In this document: piece after piece, positions 21,601-33,800 of the stretch
How positions within the stretch are numbered: position 1 is the stretch's first letter
How the letters are laid out: each line of letters begins with the position of its first letter
NCBI GenBank assembly: GCA_013339895.1
Contig: JABACO010000003.1
Coordinates: forward strand, 1,663,860-1,727,859
Direction of reading: 5' to 3'
DNA: 64,000 bases
Origin: Ephydatia muelleri
Lineage: Eukaryota; Porifera; Demospongiae; Spongillida; Spongillidae
Notes under the pieces: generated by a model
Database searches by the model: none
The model's input: only the letters and a program-made list of their open reading frames with translations
What the model was told of the DNA's origin: nothing
Made by a program: the position numbers and the translations under genes

Positions 21601-23512
21601 ATGAGAGTTTTAATAACTTTTCCCTCTTTTTGATAGGATCATTCTTATGACAGCGATCAATGGAAGTTGTCAGTGAAACTGGTGCCTCCACATGGATTTC
21701 AATGCTGCCTATCCAAGAGCATGGCATTGCCTTACATAAGAGAGCATTTAATGATGCTCTTTGCTTGTGCTATAGTTGGCAGCCTAACCTGCTTCCTTCA
21801 ACCTGTGTTTGTGGCAAGACATTTTGTATTGAACTGACCTTAAACTGTCCCTGTGGTGGTTATCCATCTATTCGGCACAATGAGTTACGAAACATCACTG
21901 CAACATTGCTTACTGAAGTTTGCCACAGTTGTGGAACCGAGCCTGGTCTACAACCTTTATTAAGTACAAGACAGCAAATGATGTGGATGATGCTCATGTA
22001 GATATTGTTGTAGAGAACTTTTGGTGTCGTAACAGACAGAAGAGCTATCTTGATGTCAAAGTGTTCAATCCTTTTGCCAAGTCTTATGTGAAAGAATCAG
22101 TGACCCAATGCTTGTTGAAAACAGGACAAGAATCATGCCTGAAGCCGGAGTTCATGAAGTAGAACTTGGATGTTTCACACCATTGGTGTTTTCTGGAATA
22201 GGCCCTGCGGCCAAATCTTTCTATAAGATGCTTGTGTCACTTATTGCATAAATGCACAATCGGCCATACAAGCCTAACCCTTTATTGGCTTTGTGCCAAA
22301 TTAAGCTTTTCGTTGCTATGTTCTGCAATCATGTGTCTTCATGGCTCAAGATCATCATACCATCGAGGCACATGCTTCCCACTAGACTCTGCCATCGATC
22401 TGTCCTGCACAGCAGGCAGAAATGCGTACTGTTAGTGTTTATATGTATGCCCTAATGTTTGTGATGATGCTATTTATGTGTACATCCAATGTGTGCATAA
22501 CGTATTTTCATTAAAAGAAAAATCTTCCTTATGACGATCAATACTATTAATAAGTTCATACAATGCAGGAAATATATTACACTTTCTGTCATGCAATATG
22601 AAAGTTAGATTCTAAAATAGCTCATAAACACCTAGCTTAACTTAATTGTCTTCATTGCTTATAGCTTAGGTCATTTAATCCCGCAATGGACTCTAATTGC
22701 CAGGACAACATATAACCAGTAACTTGAATAATTAGGAAAACATTAGTTTGGTGGGAATCAAATCGAAAGAAGCCTTTCTATTCAGTGAGCTCTTGCACTG
22801 ATGCCAATAAGACAGCTGTCCGCTGTCAGTCCAGTCAGTGCATGCTAGGATATCAACTGTCCTCTGGGATAATGGATGGGATGTGCCCCTCATACGTCAC
22901 GCAGGAATCAGATTTAGTGGGTTTAGCTTTCCGCTCCTTCCCCCTCCCCCACCCACCTACCCAATATTTGGACACCATCTTTGTACAACCCTCTCTCCCT
23001 CTCTCCCACAAATCATGGATCCGCCCAGTTTCCCCCCTAATCACCAAAGCTGCCTTCAAGTGTTTTTGTATGGCGCCGAAGAGTTGTCAGGTGCTGAATT
23101 TGAAATTTGCTATATATATACACTTCAACTCATGCAAGCGTTACATTTCTGTACTGAAAATTTTGGTAGCCCTTTTTCGCGCTAACGATCCCATATAGCT
23201 GCCTTCAGGAGTAAAGATTGAAAGACGTTTTGGGTAAAAGACTGGTGTTCGCTTACGACGGATTCGAAATGGTATTTTGCTAGAGCTCCTTATGACGGTC
23301 TTTATACTATTACACCTGATACATTTATCATGACATGGAATTATCTAACGCGCATAAAGTGTCACCGTTACTTACACATTCTTAAATGTCTCGTAATTAG
23401 CTACAGCATTCAAACAAAGATAATACATGAATTGCTGATTCAACGTACCGTGGCAATACTGCCCCAGAAGCAGTACAAACGTCAAACGGGATAGAAGTGC
23501 CCTGGGTTTCAT
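18636..23512 (-). CDS. Ig-domain transmembrane receptor-like gene A, damaged paralogue
   Basis: Nine exons on the minus strand: 23512-23449 (signal peptide MKPRALLSRLTFVLLLGQYC), 21115-20853, 20801-20436, 20371-19994, 19958-19698 (four Ig-like exons, all phase 1-1), 19484-19426 and 19361-19059 (Cys-containing stalk), about 18985-18897 (membrane helix VVVGTVGGFVGGILPTIYLG), 18831-18636 (tail). Ig hallmarks: C...W...YFCHV in domain 1, W...DEGQY in domain 2, FGVYEV in domain 3, ITC...GQYVC in domain 4. Exon 2 lacks one base against gene C near 21039 (VDP to VDQ frameshift), and the stalk has TGA at 19149-19151 where gene C has TGG, so it is probably a pseudogene or holds assembly errors. The tail lost 19 bases that encode the YETV motif in C. 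Ligand unknown. Confidence 0.75.
21640..22440 (+). mobile_element. Retroelement C-terminal relic inside intron 1 of gene A
   Basis: Coding remnant: GASTWISMLPIQEHGIALHK, then a zinc-binding-like CVCG...F...CPCGG...RHNELR pattern up to about 21960, a frameshift, then LDVKVFNPFAKSYV, ending in a GPAAKSFYK-type segment near 22230. The order matches the C-terminal part of non-LTR retroelement proteins seen widely in sponge and coral genomes. A shorter copy lies at 42195-42490 upstream of gene C. Confidence 0.65.
22441..23448. other. Rest of gene A intron 1
   Basis: Contains a degenerate repeat also found reversed near 29930-30060 and, in direct orientation, near 43000-43080 (GTGTTTTTGTATGG-GCC core). 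No gene. Confidence 0.5.
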
Positions 23513-23739
23513 TGCGACGTCTTTATATTTTTGATCAGTGTAGAAATATTGCTTGCATGCAGATAAAAACGTATATAAAATTATGAAGTTTATTTGTGAC
23601 AATATTGTGGCGTAATTGTGTTCAATTCCACTGTGGTGAAACACTGAAGATGATCAATTATTGCTGTCTCAATCCATAAGGATTTGTTTCAGTTTACGAC
23701 AATAAATAAGTTATAATAATAATTATAACTATTATTATA
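23513..23739 (-). promoter_or_regulatory. Upstream region of gene A, mirrored upstream of gene B
   Basis: This stretch and its continuation at 24566-24702 return as reverse complement at about 28890-29291, directly before the gene B start. It should include promoter and 5' UTR of both divergent genes. No exact TATA or initiator can be assigned with confidence. Confidence 0.5.
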
Positions 23740-24565
23740 TGGGTCAGTTTCCGAGAAAATGAGCCTTCGCTATATATGTATAAAAGTTATAAAAATCATT
23801 CACGTTTGAATCGCTATAACTTCCGAACGGTACACGCCATTGACTTCCTATTTTCAACACTTCATACTACACCATTTCTCTACGGTAAAATACTTTTTGG
23901 GGTCTTGCACTTGCTCCGTGCCTGTATTGCAACGTCCGATACCCCACAAGGTATGAACCCGTCATAACTTTCGGCAGGAGTAATCAAATCGCTTCAAATT
24001 CGGTATGTAGATAGAGAGGTCCTATACCTATCGATTTGTTCTGTTCGTTAATTTTTATGCCATCTGTTACGGAGATACAGTTGAATAAACTACGTGCACG
24101 TTTTCCCGCTTGATTCGCGCCAATGTAATAATCCCCGCCTCCCCATACATTGAGCGGAGCGCAATATGCCCAAATCATTGGCGCGAAACGAGCGCGAAAA
24201 TGTGCACGTAGTTTGTTCAACTGTATCTCCGTAACGGATTGCATAAAAATTAACGAACAGAACAAATAGATAGATATAGGACCTCTCCACCTACAAACCG
24301 AATTTGAAGCGATTTGATTACTCCTACAGAAAGTTATGGCGGGTTTGAACCCGGTGGGGTATCGAACGTTGCAATACTGGCAAGGAGCAAGTTCAAGACC
24401 CCAAAACATATTCTGCCATAGAGAAATGGTGTGGTAAGAAGTGTTGAAAATAGGATGTTGATGGCATGTACCGTTCGGAAGTTATAGCGATTCAAACGTG
24501 AATGATTTTTATAACTTTTATATATATTATTATAGCGAAGGCTCATTTTCTCGGAAACTGACCCA
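23740..24565. mobile_element. Foldback element, 826 bp, TA target site
   Basis: Begins TGGGTCAGTTTCCGAG and ends with its reverse complement. The two halves pair over almost the full length with the axis near 24153. TA flanks both ends, and the mirrored region near 29030 lacks the insert, so it acts as an empty site. TA duplication suggests a Tc1/mariner-type MITE. No coding capacity. Confidence 0.85.
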
Positions 24566-24704
24566 TATATACAGAAGCACTTTACTGGGATTGCTGATAA
24601 GGTGACATATTAATTTTAGTTTAACTATACATAATGAGTGAATTGGTTTGATAGGGTTCAGTTTTGTGCTGATGATTTAAATTAAAATGAGGCCTCAAGA
24701 AAGA

Positions 24705-24990
24705 AGTAAATAAATATATTCTCTAACGAGAAAGTTGTTGGTATATAGGATTGACCAATGGTGGTGTAAAAAGCACAGAAACAAGAGTGACAGAAATTTG
24801 ACTGGAAAATTGAAATAGGCCCATATTTAGCCCATTACTCAGGCATGTACTGTTACAACGTTAGTGTGCTAAATATAGGCCTATTTCAATTTTCCAGTCA
24901 AATTTCTGTCACTCTTGTTTCTGTGCTTTTTACACCACCATTGGTCAATCCTATATACCAACAACTTTCTCGTTAGAGAATGTTTTTGTT
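24705..24990. repeat. Terminal palindrome of Helitron-like copy A
   Basis: Arms of about 130 bases (ACAAGTAAATAAAAACATTC type) flank a short loop with CAGGCATGTACTGTTACAAC. The same palindrome ends copies B (50716-51002) and C (54275-54566). Confidence 0.9.
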
Positions 24991-25077
24991 TACTTGTTTC
25001 ATAAGTTTTTTCCTCTGGTGTCTTTATAAGTGGTCACAAATTAATTTTAATTTTTGAAGGGAGGGAGGTTAAAAAAT

Positions 25078-25461
25078 TTAATAATAGAAATTATATGTAT
25101 ATGAGTTCTTAATGTTCTGTACGGTTCTGCCTTGTCCTCTTTGTCTCCCCCAGCCTCTTCTATGGCCGCGGCGGCCTGGTTCTGGCCATGGGAGCCATGC
25201 GGGTGGTGGTGGCAGCGGCCAGGGTGGCAGCGGCCAGGGTGGCAGCGGCCAGGGTGGCAGCAGGCGAAGTGGTGGTGGGGGTACTGGTGTCAATACTGGT
25301 GCCGGTGGTGGGGCTGGTGCAGGTAGCGGCGGTGCTCCTGCTTCTGCTGCTGGAGGTGGGGGCAGCTCTGCTGTTGGCGGTGGGGCAGCGGTGGGGGCAG
25401 CTCTGCTCGGCAGGGGCAGTGCTGCAGCTGCTGCTGGCGGCGGACAGTAGGGGGGCAGCAA
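25078..25461 (-). CDS. Pro/Ala-rich repeat frame in Helitron-like copy A
   Basis: Open frame with PPWPLPPWPLPP repeats ending WLPWPEPGRRGHRRGWG, a C-terminal sequence shared with copies B (50101-50635) and C (53497-54117). Whether it is spliced to the basic exon is unknown; repeat units divisible by three keep other frames open too. Confidence 0.3.
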   Translation of the reverse strand: MLPPYCPPPAAAAALPLPSRAAPTAAPPPTAELPPPPAAEAGAPPLPAPAPPPAPVLTPVPPPPLRLLPPWPLPPWPLPPWPLPPPPAWLPWPEPGRRGHRRGWGRQRGQGRTVQNIKNSYTYNFYY

Positions 25462-26007
25462 TGTATCTAGCAGCGGTGGCTGCGTAAAGGGAAGAGGAGT
25501 TGGAGGATGTACTTCGTCCTCCGACTAATGCATCTGCACCAATCTTACTTACTGCTGCACGGGCAGATCTTGTAACAACCTTTTGAGCTAGCAATGGATG
25601 AGACTTACAAAAGGCATCATTTACTTCACTTAGAAGCTCACTATCCCTAAGAATAGCTTTTTCAAGTCCACCATTATACTCCATTAGTGCATGAGATTTG
25701 GGTTCATACAAGGAGTAGCTATATGGGAGAAGGATATGATTTCAGTGCTCATACACAGTTGCAGCCGTAGTACATCAGATAAGGAACCTTTTTGTACATC
25801 AGATTACCCCCAATATTCAATAGACAGGTCACAAAGGAGAAAGGACTACATGTACTGTACACAACAGTTGGGTCACCATGCATGCTGTACATGTGAAGTG
25901 AATGGTTTTGTGCAGATCCCTTCCTTACATGCGTGCTGTACACATGTTGCATGCACATCTTCCTATAGCTTTTTAATGCTAGTGCAATACAACATGCCAT
26001 GACATAC

Positions 26008-26387
26008 CTTTGGGTGGTAGTGGTAGTTCGGTGACCCCTGCGATACCGCTTCCTCTCGGCAGCACGTTTAGCCAATCGGACAGCGGGGTCATACCAATAC
26101 CGATTCATTTCAAATGCCTTAATGGCAGCTGAATTGTCCTCGTATTTCGGCCTTTTAGCAGCGCGGTTCTCCTCGACGTCCTCTTGATATCGCTGCTGCC
26201 TTTGAGCAGATTGCTTAGATTCAATATCTGCGTTGTAGCTGTCGCGTACAGAGGCCTTCTTCTTTTCGGGATCGACCTTGTAGCGCGCTCGGGCTTTAGC
26301 CTTGTTTTGTTGTGATAAAATATCGTTTTGCTTTTGAAGGTATTCTGCTCGTTGCTTAGATCTCTTCTTTCGATTACGCGAAGGCAT
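26008..26387 (-). CDS. Basic repeat protein, likely N-terminal exon of a Helitron-type protein
   Basis: MPSRNRKKRSKQRAEYLQKQ start; about 126 very basic residues with one DSYNADIESKQ unit and a 15-residue-type repeat (YKVDPEKKKASVRDSYNAD). It ends RRGHRTTTTTQ/R at a GTATGT donor. Similar N-terminal regions precede helicase-containing Helitron proteins in sponges; no Rep or helicase domain is present here. This is the most intact of three copies: the copy at 48600 has lost the start and the copy at 52017 has a TGA after SKQ. DNA-binding role is inference from charge. Confidence 0.5.
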
Positions 26388-26659
26388 TTAACTTCACTAG
26401 CCAAAGTATTAAACTGCGATAGGAACACCAATTAAATTTCGTGCAGGTCGGAGTATTATACTGCATGCTGTAAAATAACTTCATTCATCAACAATAGAAC
26501 AAATAAAACGTCTGCAAATAACTGCATATCCTATACAGAACTTGCTACCGCTGAGGTACTTCTCGCTGTAGTCTTTATATGACCTTAAAGGGCACCGTGC
26601 AGGTGAATTCCAAAGATATTGGTGCTATTGCCGTTCTTCAAAACCGTTCGTAGCTCGAG

Positions 26660-26990
26660 TTTCCCTTCCTAAGGAAGAGAAGAAGAAGAAGAAAAGAAAG
26701 AAGAAGAAGAAGAAGCAGAAGACAAGAAGAAGAAGAAGGAATAAACGAGGAAGAAGAAGAAGAAGCGCAGAAGAAGATAGAAGAAGAAGAAGAATAGAAA
26801 AGAAGAAGAAGAAGAAGAAGAAGAAGAAGAAAAGAAGAAAAAAGAAGAAGAAGACGAAGAAAAGCGAAGGAAGAGAAAGAGAAGAAGAAGCAGTGAAGAA
26901 GACGAAGAAGAAGAGAAGAGAAGAAGAAGAAGAAGAAGAAAAAGAAGAAGAAGCAAGAAGAAGAAGAAGAAGAAGACGACGACCAAGAAT
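26660..26990. repeat. AAG/GAA microsatellite, about 330 bp, inside copy A
   Basis: Same position as a short TTC run (48294-48330) in copy B and a GTC run (51719-51745) in copy C, so the array has expanded in copy A only. Confidence 0.95.
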
Positions 26991-27221
26991 TATTTTGGGA
27001 CTGGGCACGCGAAAAAGGAATTCGTTTATTTCTCTAAAAGCACACCGTTTTATGACACGGAACAAACGTAGAACTGTAGATCTTTGAGTTCTCGTTCCAT
27101 CGCGACAGAGATACGCGATCCGTTTCTCCGTTGTCCCTCCAGACGCGAGTGAAGTTTTTTTTAATGATATTCATCAATCCTCAATCAATCCTATATTGAA
27201 CCTGCTGCCGCAAGTTCAGAT

Positions 27222-28885
27222 TGCACTTGAAGAATTTGACAAATTTGCATTACAGTAAATGCTTACAACAGCTGCAGGTGTAGTTGAAAGGAATATCAAA
27301 GTAGAGCCATTTCATTCACTGCTGATGGGGTGGGGGGGCAGGAGAGGGGGGAGGAATCTCTCCACCTGGACCTGCCACTGCATGATGTAGTTGGGGACAG
27401 CACATATTGGTATTAGTGATGACAATAGTCATATATTTGTCATGGTGCCTGGTACGGAGATGGTATAGCTAGTTACATGCATTGGATAAACACATTTGCT
27501 CTATGCGGAACCTCTTGTATTATCTGAAAGATAACAGCTGAGCAAGTTCTCATAATGGAAGCATGCAGCAATTTGCATATTGTGCTTCAAGCATAGATCA
27601 ACAACTTTGAAACATGCAGCTGGAGCTTCATTGGCAAAGTACAGTCTACATTTGTTCTGGCAGGCATTGCAAAGGCTTGCATGAAAGCTGAAAACAGCTA
27701 GTGTCATGAAGTTGTTGTTGCACTGCTCTAATGAGAGACGTCACTGCTGTATTCTCTGCCCTCAATGTTTTGAAAGCAACTGATGAAAGTTGACTCTTGT
27801 GCAGTTTCGTCAAAATTTTATTAATGTGTAAACATAGCCATGTAAACACAGGCCCTCTGTCAACTGGGCTTGTGCAGAACATCACTTTTGTGTGTATCAC
27901 ACAGTTAACCTCACTACTGTCACATGTCCATGCATATGTGGAATAGTAAATATTCAAAATACAACTTGAGCACCAGAAAACGGAGTATCCTTGGAGGTAG
28001 CTGATTGTCTGTCATTACCACTGCATCTACCATTTGCATATGGGCAAGTGATGTGCATTCATTTTCTGACCAATCATGTTCAGAACAAAAAGCCATGTGT
28101 TTCAGTGCTTGTGTTTTACATGCGGAGTAGGGCTGTAGAATTAGATGAGAGGGGTACAGAGAGAGTGAGGTTAGAATATTCTTCTCTTAGCACATTTGCT
28201 ATAAAGAGTTGCATTATGGTCATCACTTACCTGCCAGAACAAATGTACACTGTACTATGTCAATGAAGCTCAGGCTGCATGTTTCAAAGCTGTTGATCTA
28301 TTCTTGAAGCACAATATGCAAATTGCTGCATGCTTCCATTATGAGAACTTGCTCAACTCTTATCTGTAGGACGACTTCAGATTATACAAGAGGTTCCGGC
28401 ATAGAGCAAATGTGCTTATCCAATGCATGTAACTAGCTATTCCATCTCAGTATTTGGCATCATGACAAATATATGACTATTGTCACCACTAATACCAATA
28501 TGTGCTGTCGCCAACTACATTATGCAGTGGCAGATCCAGGTGGAGAGTTTGAGGGATTCCTTTCCGGGATTCCTCCCCCCCCCCCCCCCCCCCCGCCCTC
28601 CCCCATCAGCAATGAAATGCAGACGACACTGTTATCCACATTACTATATTTATTTTTATCTACCCTTACAGCTATCTTTGTGTGCAAGTACTTTGGGTAT
28701 GCTTGGACTATAGGACACACTAGGGTCCAGGGTGAATATACCTATGCCAATGGTTAAGAAAAACTAGGCTGAAAAACTCACCATCAGCAGTGGATGAAAT
28801 GGCTTTACTCTGATATTCCTTACAACTACACCTGCAGCTGTTGTGAACATATACTGTAATGCAAATTTGTCAAATTGTTCAAATG
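27222..28885. mobile_element. Long-TIR element, about 1.66 kb
   Basis: The left arm (27222 to about 27665) pairs with the right arm (about 28235-28885): GACAAATTTGCATTACAGTA with its complement near 28868, and TTTGAAACATGCAGCTGGAG near 27610 with its complement near 28290. The loop (about 27670-28230) recurs reversed at 63580-64000, and part of the left arm recurs at 43140-43760. No transposase seen; open frames are short. Poly-C of about 28 bases at 28567 lies in the right arm. Confidence 0.75.
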
Positions 28886-29291
28886 CAATTTCTTGAGGCC
28901 TCATTATAATTTAAATCATCTGCACAACATCAAACTAATTCATGCATTATATATGTATAGTTGAACTAAAATTAATATGCCACCTTATCAGCAATCCTTG
29001 TAAAGTGCTTCTATATTTATAATTATAGTTATTTTATGTTTGTACGTTCTTTACTAAGTTATATCATATGTATTAACCTTTCCAAAAATGATTATTATAA
29101 CTTTTTAAATAGTCTTTAAAAAAATGAAACAAATCTTATGGTTTGAGACAGCAATACTTGATCATTTTCAGTATTTCACCTCAGTGGAATTGAGCCACAG
29201 TATTGTCACAAATAAACATCATAATTTCATGCACGCTTTTAACTTCATGCACGCAATATTTCTACATTGATCAAAACATTAAGACGTCGCA

Positions 29292-30074
29292 ATGAAACCC
29301 AGGGCACTTCTATCCCGTTTGACGTTTGTACTGCTTCTGGGGCAGTATGGCCACGGTAAGTTGAATCAGCAATTCATGTATTATCTCTGTTTGAATGCTG
29401 TAGCTAATTACGAGTCTGCTAAGAATGTAAGTAATGGTGACACTCTGTATGTGCGTTATATATTTCAATGTCATTCATGGTGTATAAGTGTAACCGTATA
29501 TAAAAAAGACCCTCCTGCCACGGTTCCTGTATATCTGCCCCTGCATGCATGCAGTCTGACTGCAGATATTTCGCCATTAGGAAATTTAATATAGCGCGTT
29601 TCGCTATACGGCGCCGAAGGCGCCTCTTGAAGCGGCCTAAAAGTTGTAAAACGCTCTGTATAAGAGACGGGTGTTTATCGACAGCGGATTCGGAATGTGG
29701 GTGAAAAGTTGACCTAGTTCGCGGGTCTTCGGCGCGCGTACCCTAAACCCTAAGGGCCGAAGGCCCTACCCTAGTCCTTATATTAGCTAGTTATCGTAGC
29801 TAAGTTTGGGATAAATGTATAGGGCGGGGTCGAAGGCACTTAGGGCTTAGAGCGGCGTCGAAAGCAAAACCCATTCCTAATCGTCGTAAACGTACACCCG
29901 TCTCTTATCCCAAAACTCTTCAGTTCAATCTTTACGTCCTAGACCAGCATGGGGGCGTCTTCGGCGCCATACAAAAGCACTCGAAGGCAGCTTGGTGATT
30001 AGACGGGAGAACTGGGCGGATCCAGAATTTGTGGGAGGAATGTGTTGCACGAAGATAGTGTCCTAAAAGCAGAA

Positions 30075-30112
<38 letters not shown>

Positions 30113-30751
30113 GGACCCCCATGCGAAGCGCGGGAGCTTTCAGAGCTACAACTAGAAGTGCAAGTATACATATTGTACAACAATGGATCGTGGGGAAACC
30201 AGTGATGAATATTGTCGGTGTACATGTAAGCGCGTTTTATCGTAGTCTCGTACCCAGACCCGATGACGTAAGCATTATCGCATAATGTATAATGCTACGT
30301 CTAGTGAGTCTGGTCGAACAAAATTGTTCCGCAAGGTTTAAACATGCGTGATGACATCAAATTATTTTGCTGCGTCACAGCTTATCGAACAGCACAATTA
30401 TGAGCACTAACTGCAAAGTGTGTGGCGTTGCTACAACAGTTAAAGTATCGCTCGGAACTGCAGAGCCCTTCATCCGTAGCCGTAATGTATGATTATTCAC
30501 CGCTTGAATTTAGTCCACATGTAGATAGAAGCTGCCTTGTGTTGTTTTTTAGTGTGTATCTGTGCATGTGTGCGCGTGGCATGTGAATTAAGGGTAACAA
30601 CAAAATGCATATGGTAGAGCTTGCTGTGCTGGGGTAGTTCAAGTGGTTGAAGATTGGCACACCAAGATTGTCTTGCCATTCACCAGATGTTTAGTCACGG
30701 TTGATGATATCGTGATAGTTTATATGTCTAGCAGCTGCCTTGTGTGCATGA

Positions 30752-30816
<65 letters not shown>

Positions 30817-33800
30817 TGTGCGTGCGACACCACGTGTGCCTGAATGTCTTGGTTTGAGGCTTGTTGTTGTTCTTAGGTCATATGGACAAAGCTGTACAAA
30901 ACTACTTCTGGCCTGGACGTAGGAATGCTTTATCAATTACGAAATTCCTAAACAGAAGGAGCGTTACTAAGGATGTTTCAAATGATATGAATGCATGTGA
31001 AGGTTTTCTCCAGCTAGTAATACGTACATGCCGTCTCTCCAGATGATGCGTACACTGCTGAAAGTCCTTTAGAGTTAGTGAAGCGATTCGTATTACTAGA
31101 ATTCCTTCCCCTATAGAACGCGTAATGATGCCTGATTTTTCATCAAAGCCTTCAAGGGAGATACGATGATGGCAATAGAGCCATCTCGACCACGAAATTC
31201 ATCAAAGGCGTATGGCAAAACAGCATAGCACAATGACTTTCTGCTGCCCGTCCGTAGGGATACAAAAACATCGTTTTCTTCCAGGAACGCCTTGATTGAC
31301 TTGCGCTGGTTTGGACGCACGATGGAGAAACCAAGTCTTTCGGATGCACGAGAAATGACACCATCAATCCATCGTTAAGTTTATAAAGTGATTTGTGGGA
31401 GTGGTTCACCTTGCAAACGTAACTTGATCAAACGTAATCTGACGTCACGAAAACGCTGCAGTTTGATTGGGCACCCGAGTTCCAGTGTCGTGGAACAATT
31501 GTGTTCGACTTGTTTCCCAGACCCACTTAGACATTATACATAATGCGATAATGCTTACGTCAGTCGGGTCTGGGTACGAGACTACTATTATCGAGGACCC
31601 CGGGTCCCCATAGCGGTAGCGAAATAGGGACCCCAGTCCTCATATCACTAGTGTTATGATGACTCCCTTATCCCAATATCGCTAGCGTTTTAGGGACTCT
31701 CCAGCGTTTAGGGAACCCCATGTAATTTGACATGCAGATGAGATATTGCCGATACATGAACAGAACAATAAACCACTACACTGATGTCAAATCAAAAATC
31801 CTTGCAGTTCCAGGCAGTTATCAGGCACATTAAAGACAGATAGTGTATTTCTGTTGCCTATATCTTTTGTCAAGAGCATTACTTGTTGGGAATGGCATCA
31901 GCTTCTGACTTTCAAAGCACTTTAATATAAGTGATTTCTCTATGCATCCTGTTTAAAGGGCTAAATCCTGCAAATTGTCTCCTTATACCGAATGGTACCC
32001 AAAGGCAATAGCAAATGCTCCACAGTCCAGTCCCCCTTTTTGTGGACTGACGTGTTATAGAACTTCCAGTGCAAAAATTAGTATAAATTTAGGCCAACTG
32101 TTTTTCTAGTAAAGGTGAAATGTTAGTACTCACCATACTGTCTAGCAGCAGCTCGTTTTTAGAAAGAACAGTGATCACCCAGTGAGATTCGCCAGTATGA
32201 CGAATTTGTGCTGCTGCACTAAGAAAAAAAAAATATATAAGTATTTTTGTGTCGTACATTCTTACCATTAATATCTTTGTCAACTGAATGAGAGTTAAAT
32301 GAAAGAGTAGCTTGAAACCCTTTGATGTGTGGAAATGATCTTTCCAGCTGCATCTGTGCAGCAGCAATGTGCTTGTCACTAAATGGGGTGCCATTTTCCA
32401 GTTCTGCTTTATCCATGAATGTCAAATTCCGATCTTTAACCCAAATGTCACTTGAAATTGCATTTTGTGGGTTTTCATTTATGAGTATCCGTTCTTACTG
32501 GTCAGAAGCCTCCTTCCCTCTTCCGGTTAACAGAATATTAGTATAACATAACTAACAGCCTAAAGGTGTAAGAACGAGCTTTTAGCATGAAAAGTGGTGA
32601 GAAGCCTGTACTTCTCGGCCTGGCAAGTCGATAACCAAAGAGAGTTGATTCTAACTTTTCATCCCAGTCATCGTGATCTTTATTTATTACTTTAATCAGT
32701 GACCGACATAGCATCTGATTAAATCTTTCAGTTAATCCATTAGAGTGTTAAAAAAAATACAAGCAATATTTAATTAAGCATGAAATTTAATCAAATACAA
32801 CACGCATATATGTACGTGAGGATGATAGGCACTGGTAATGTGATGCTCCACCTTGGTTTTGTTAAAAGACCTTGTGATAATGCATTCTCAAATTCCCTTC
32901 CTTGATCAGACACAATTATTGCAGGACAACCATGGCGACAAATAACCTATTCGTGCATAAACATTCCTTATGTTTTAAAAATAATAATTAAAAATAGTAT
33001 AATCAGTTAATGTACAGAAAACAGAATATCAGCAATTGATGAAGCTGTTTTATCTTTCAGAGGAAATGCTTCAGTCCATTTTGTACAGTAATAATCAGGG
33101 ATTAACATTATATACTTGTGACCTTTCGAAGTCTCAGGTAAAGGATCCACTAAATCAATACTACTTGATGCCAAGCACCATCTTTTACAGGTATAGGATG
33201 CAATGGTGCATGTTGCTTGCATTGTTCCTTTGACAAGGGTCACAAGTTCTTACCTATAGCATTATAACAAAACAAGTGTTAATTTTGATTCACCACTTAC
33301 ATTGCACACACATATCATTATGCATTTCTTGCCAGTAGTATCGTTCCGCTATTTCAGACAAGGTTTGTCTCTTCCAAGATGAACCAAATGATGAATACTG
33401 CTAATTATTCGTTTTCTTTCTTCGACGTTTTCTACAACGAAGCGAGGCTTCTCTTTTCCGCTTCCACCCACATAAAATAGCCTTCCAGCATCAGTAACAA
33501 AACACTTCTCTTTCTTAATCCATGCTTGTACTGCTTATCAGCATTGTCAGAATCAAAATAGCTCTTTGAATGGATACTTTTCCGAGCAACTGTCGTTCGT
33601 AGCTTCGTCCATTTCACACTTCAACACGTGTCTAAATCACCTGGATTCAGTCGCGATTGAAGTGTGAAGAATGCTCACAATTCGTTACCGCTGTTCTATA
33701 ATACCATGCCTTACCTATGGGGTCCCTAAAACTCTAGAAGGGTCTCTTAATTCCTAGTAATATAGGGCCTATGGGGACAGCGTTTTAGGGACGGGGACCC

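Larger units (their letters stand above)
24703..27220 (-). mobile_element. Helitron-like element, copy A
   Basis: In minus orientation it starts TCTGAACTTGCGGCAGCAGG (27220) and ends in a palindrome of about 270 bases, ...TATTTACTTC (24703). The inverted duplicate near 28890 preserves an empty site CAAGAAA/TTGCA, showing insertion between A and T with no target duplication, the Helitron rule. The 3' end is not the classic CTRR. Contents in order: an AAG/GAA microsatellite (26660-26990), a coding exon (26387-26008), then a Pro/Ala-rich repeat frame (25461-25078). It differs from copies B and C by a unique segment at 25500-25711 and the lack of a CA tract. Confidence 0.75.

Noticed and set aside
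26625-27065. Phe/Leu/Ser-rich or Lys/Glu-rich open frames
   Set aside because: AAG microsatellite inside the Helitron-like element.
29735-29775. CCCTAAACCCTAA as telomeric remnant
   Set aside because: Only two units within repetitive debris.
32089-33620. LTR retrotransposon (Gypsy) pol
   Set aside because: No reverse transcriptase, RNase H or LTRs nearby; inverted terminal motifs and the protease-like segment favour a Ginger-type DNA element.
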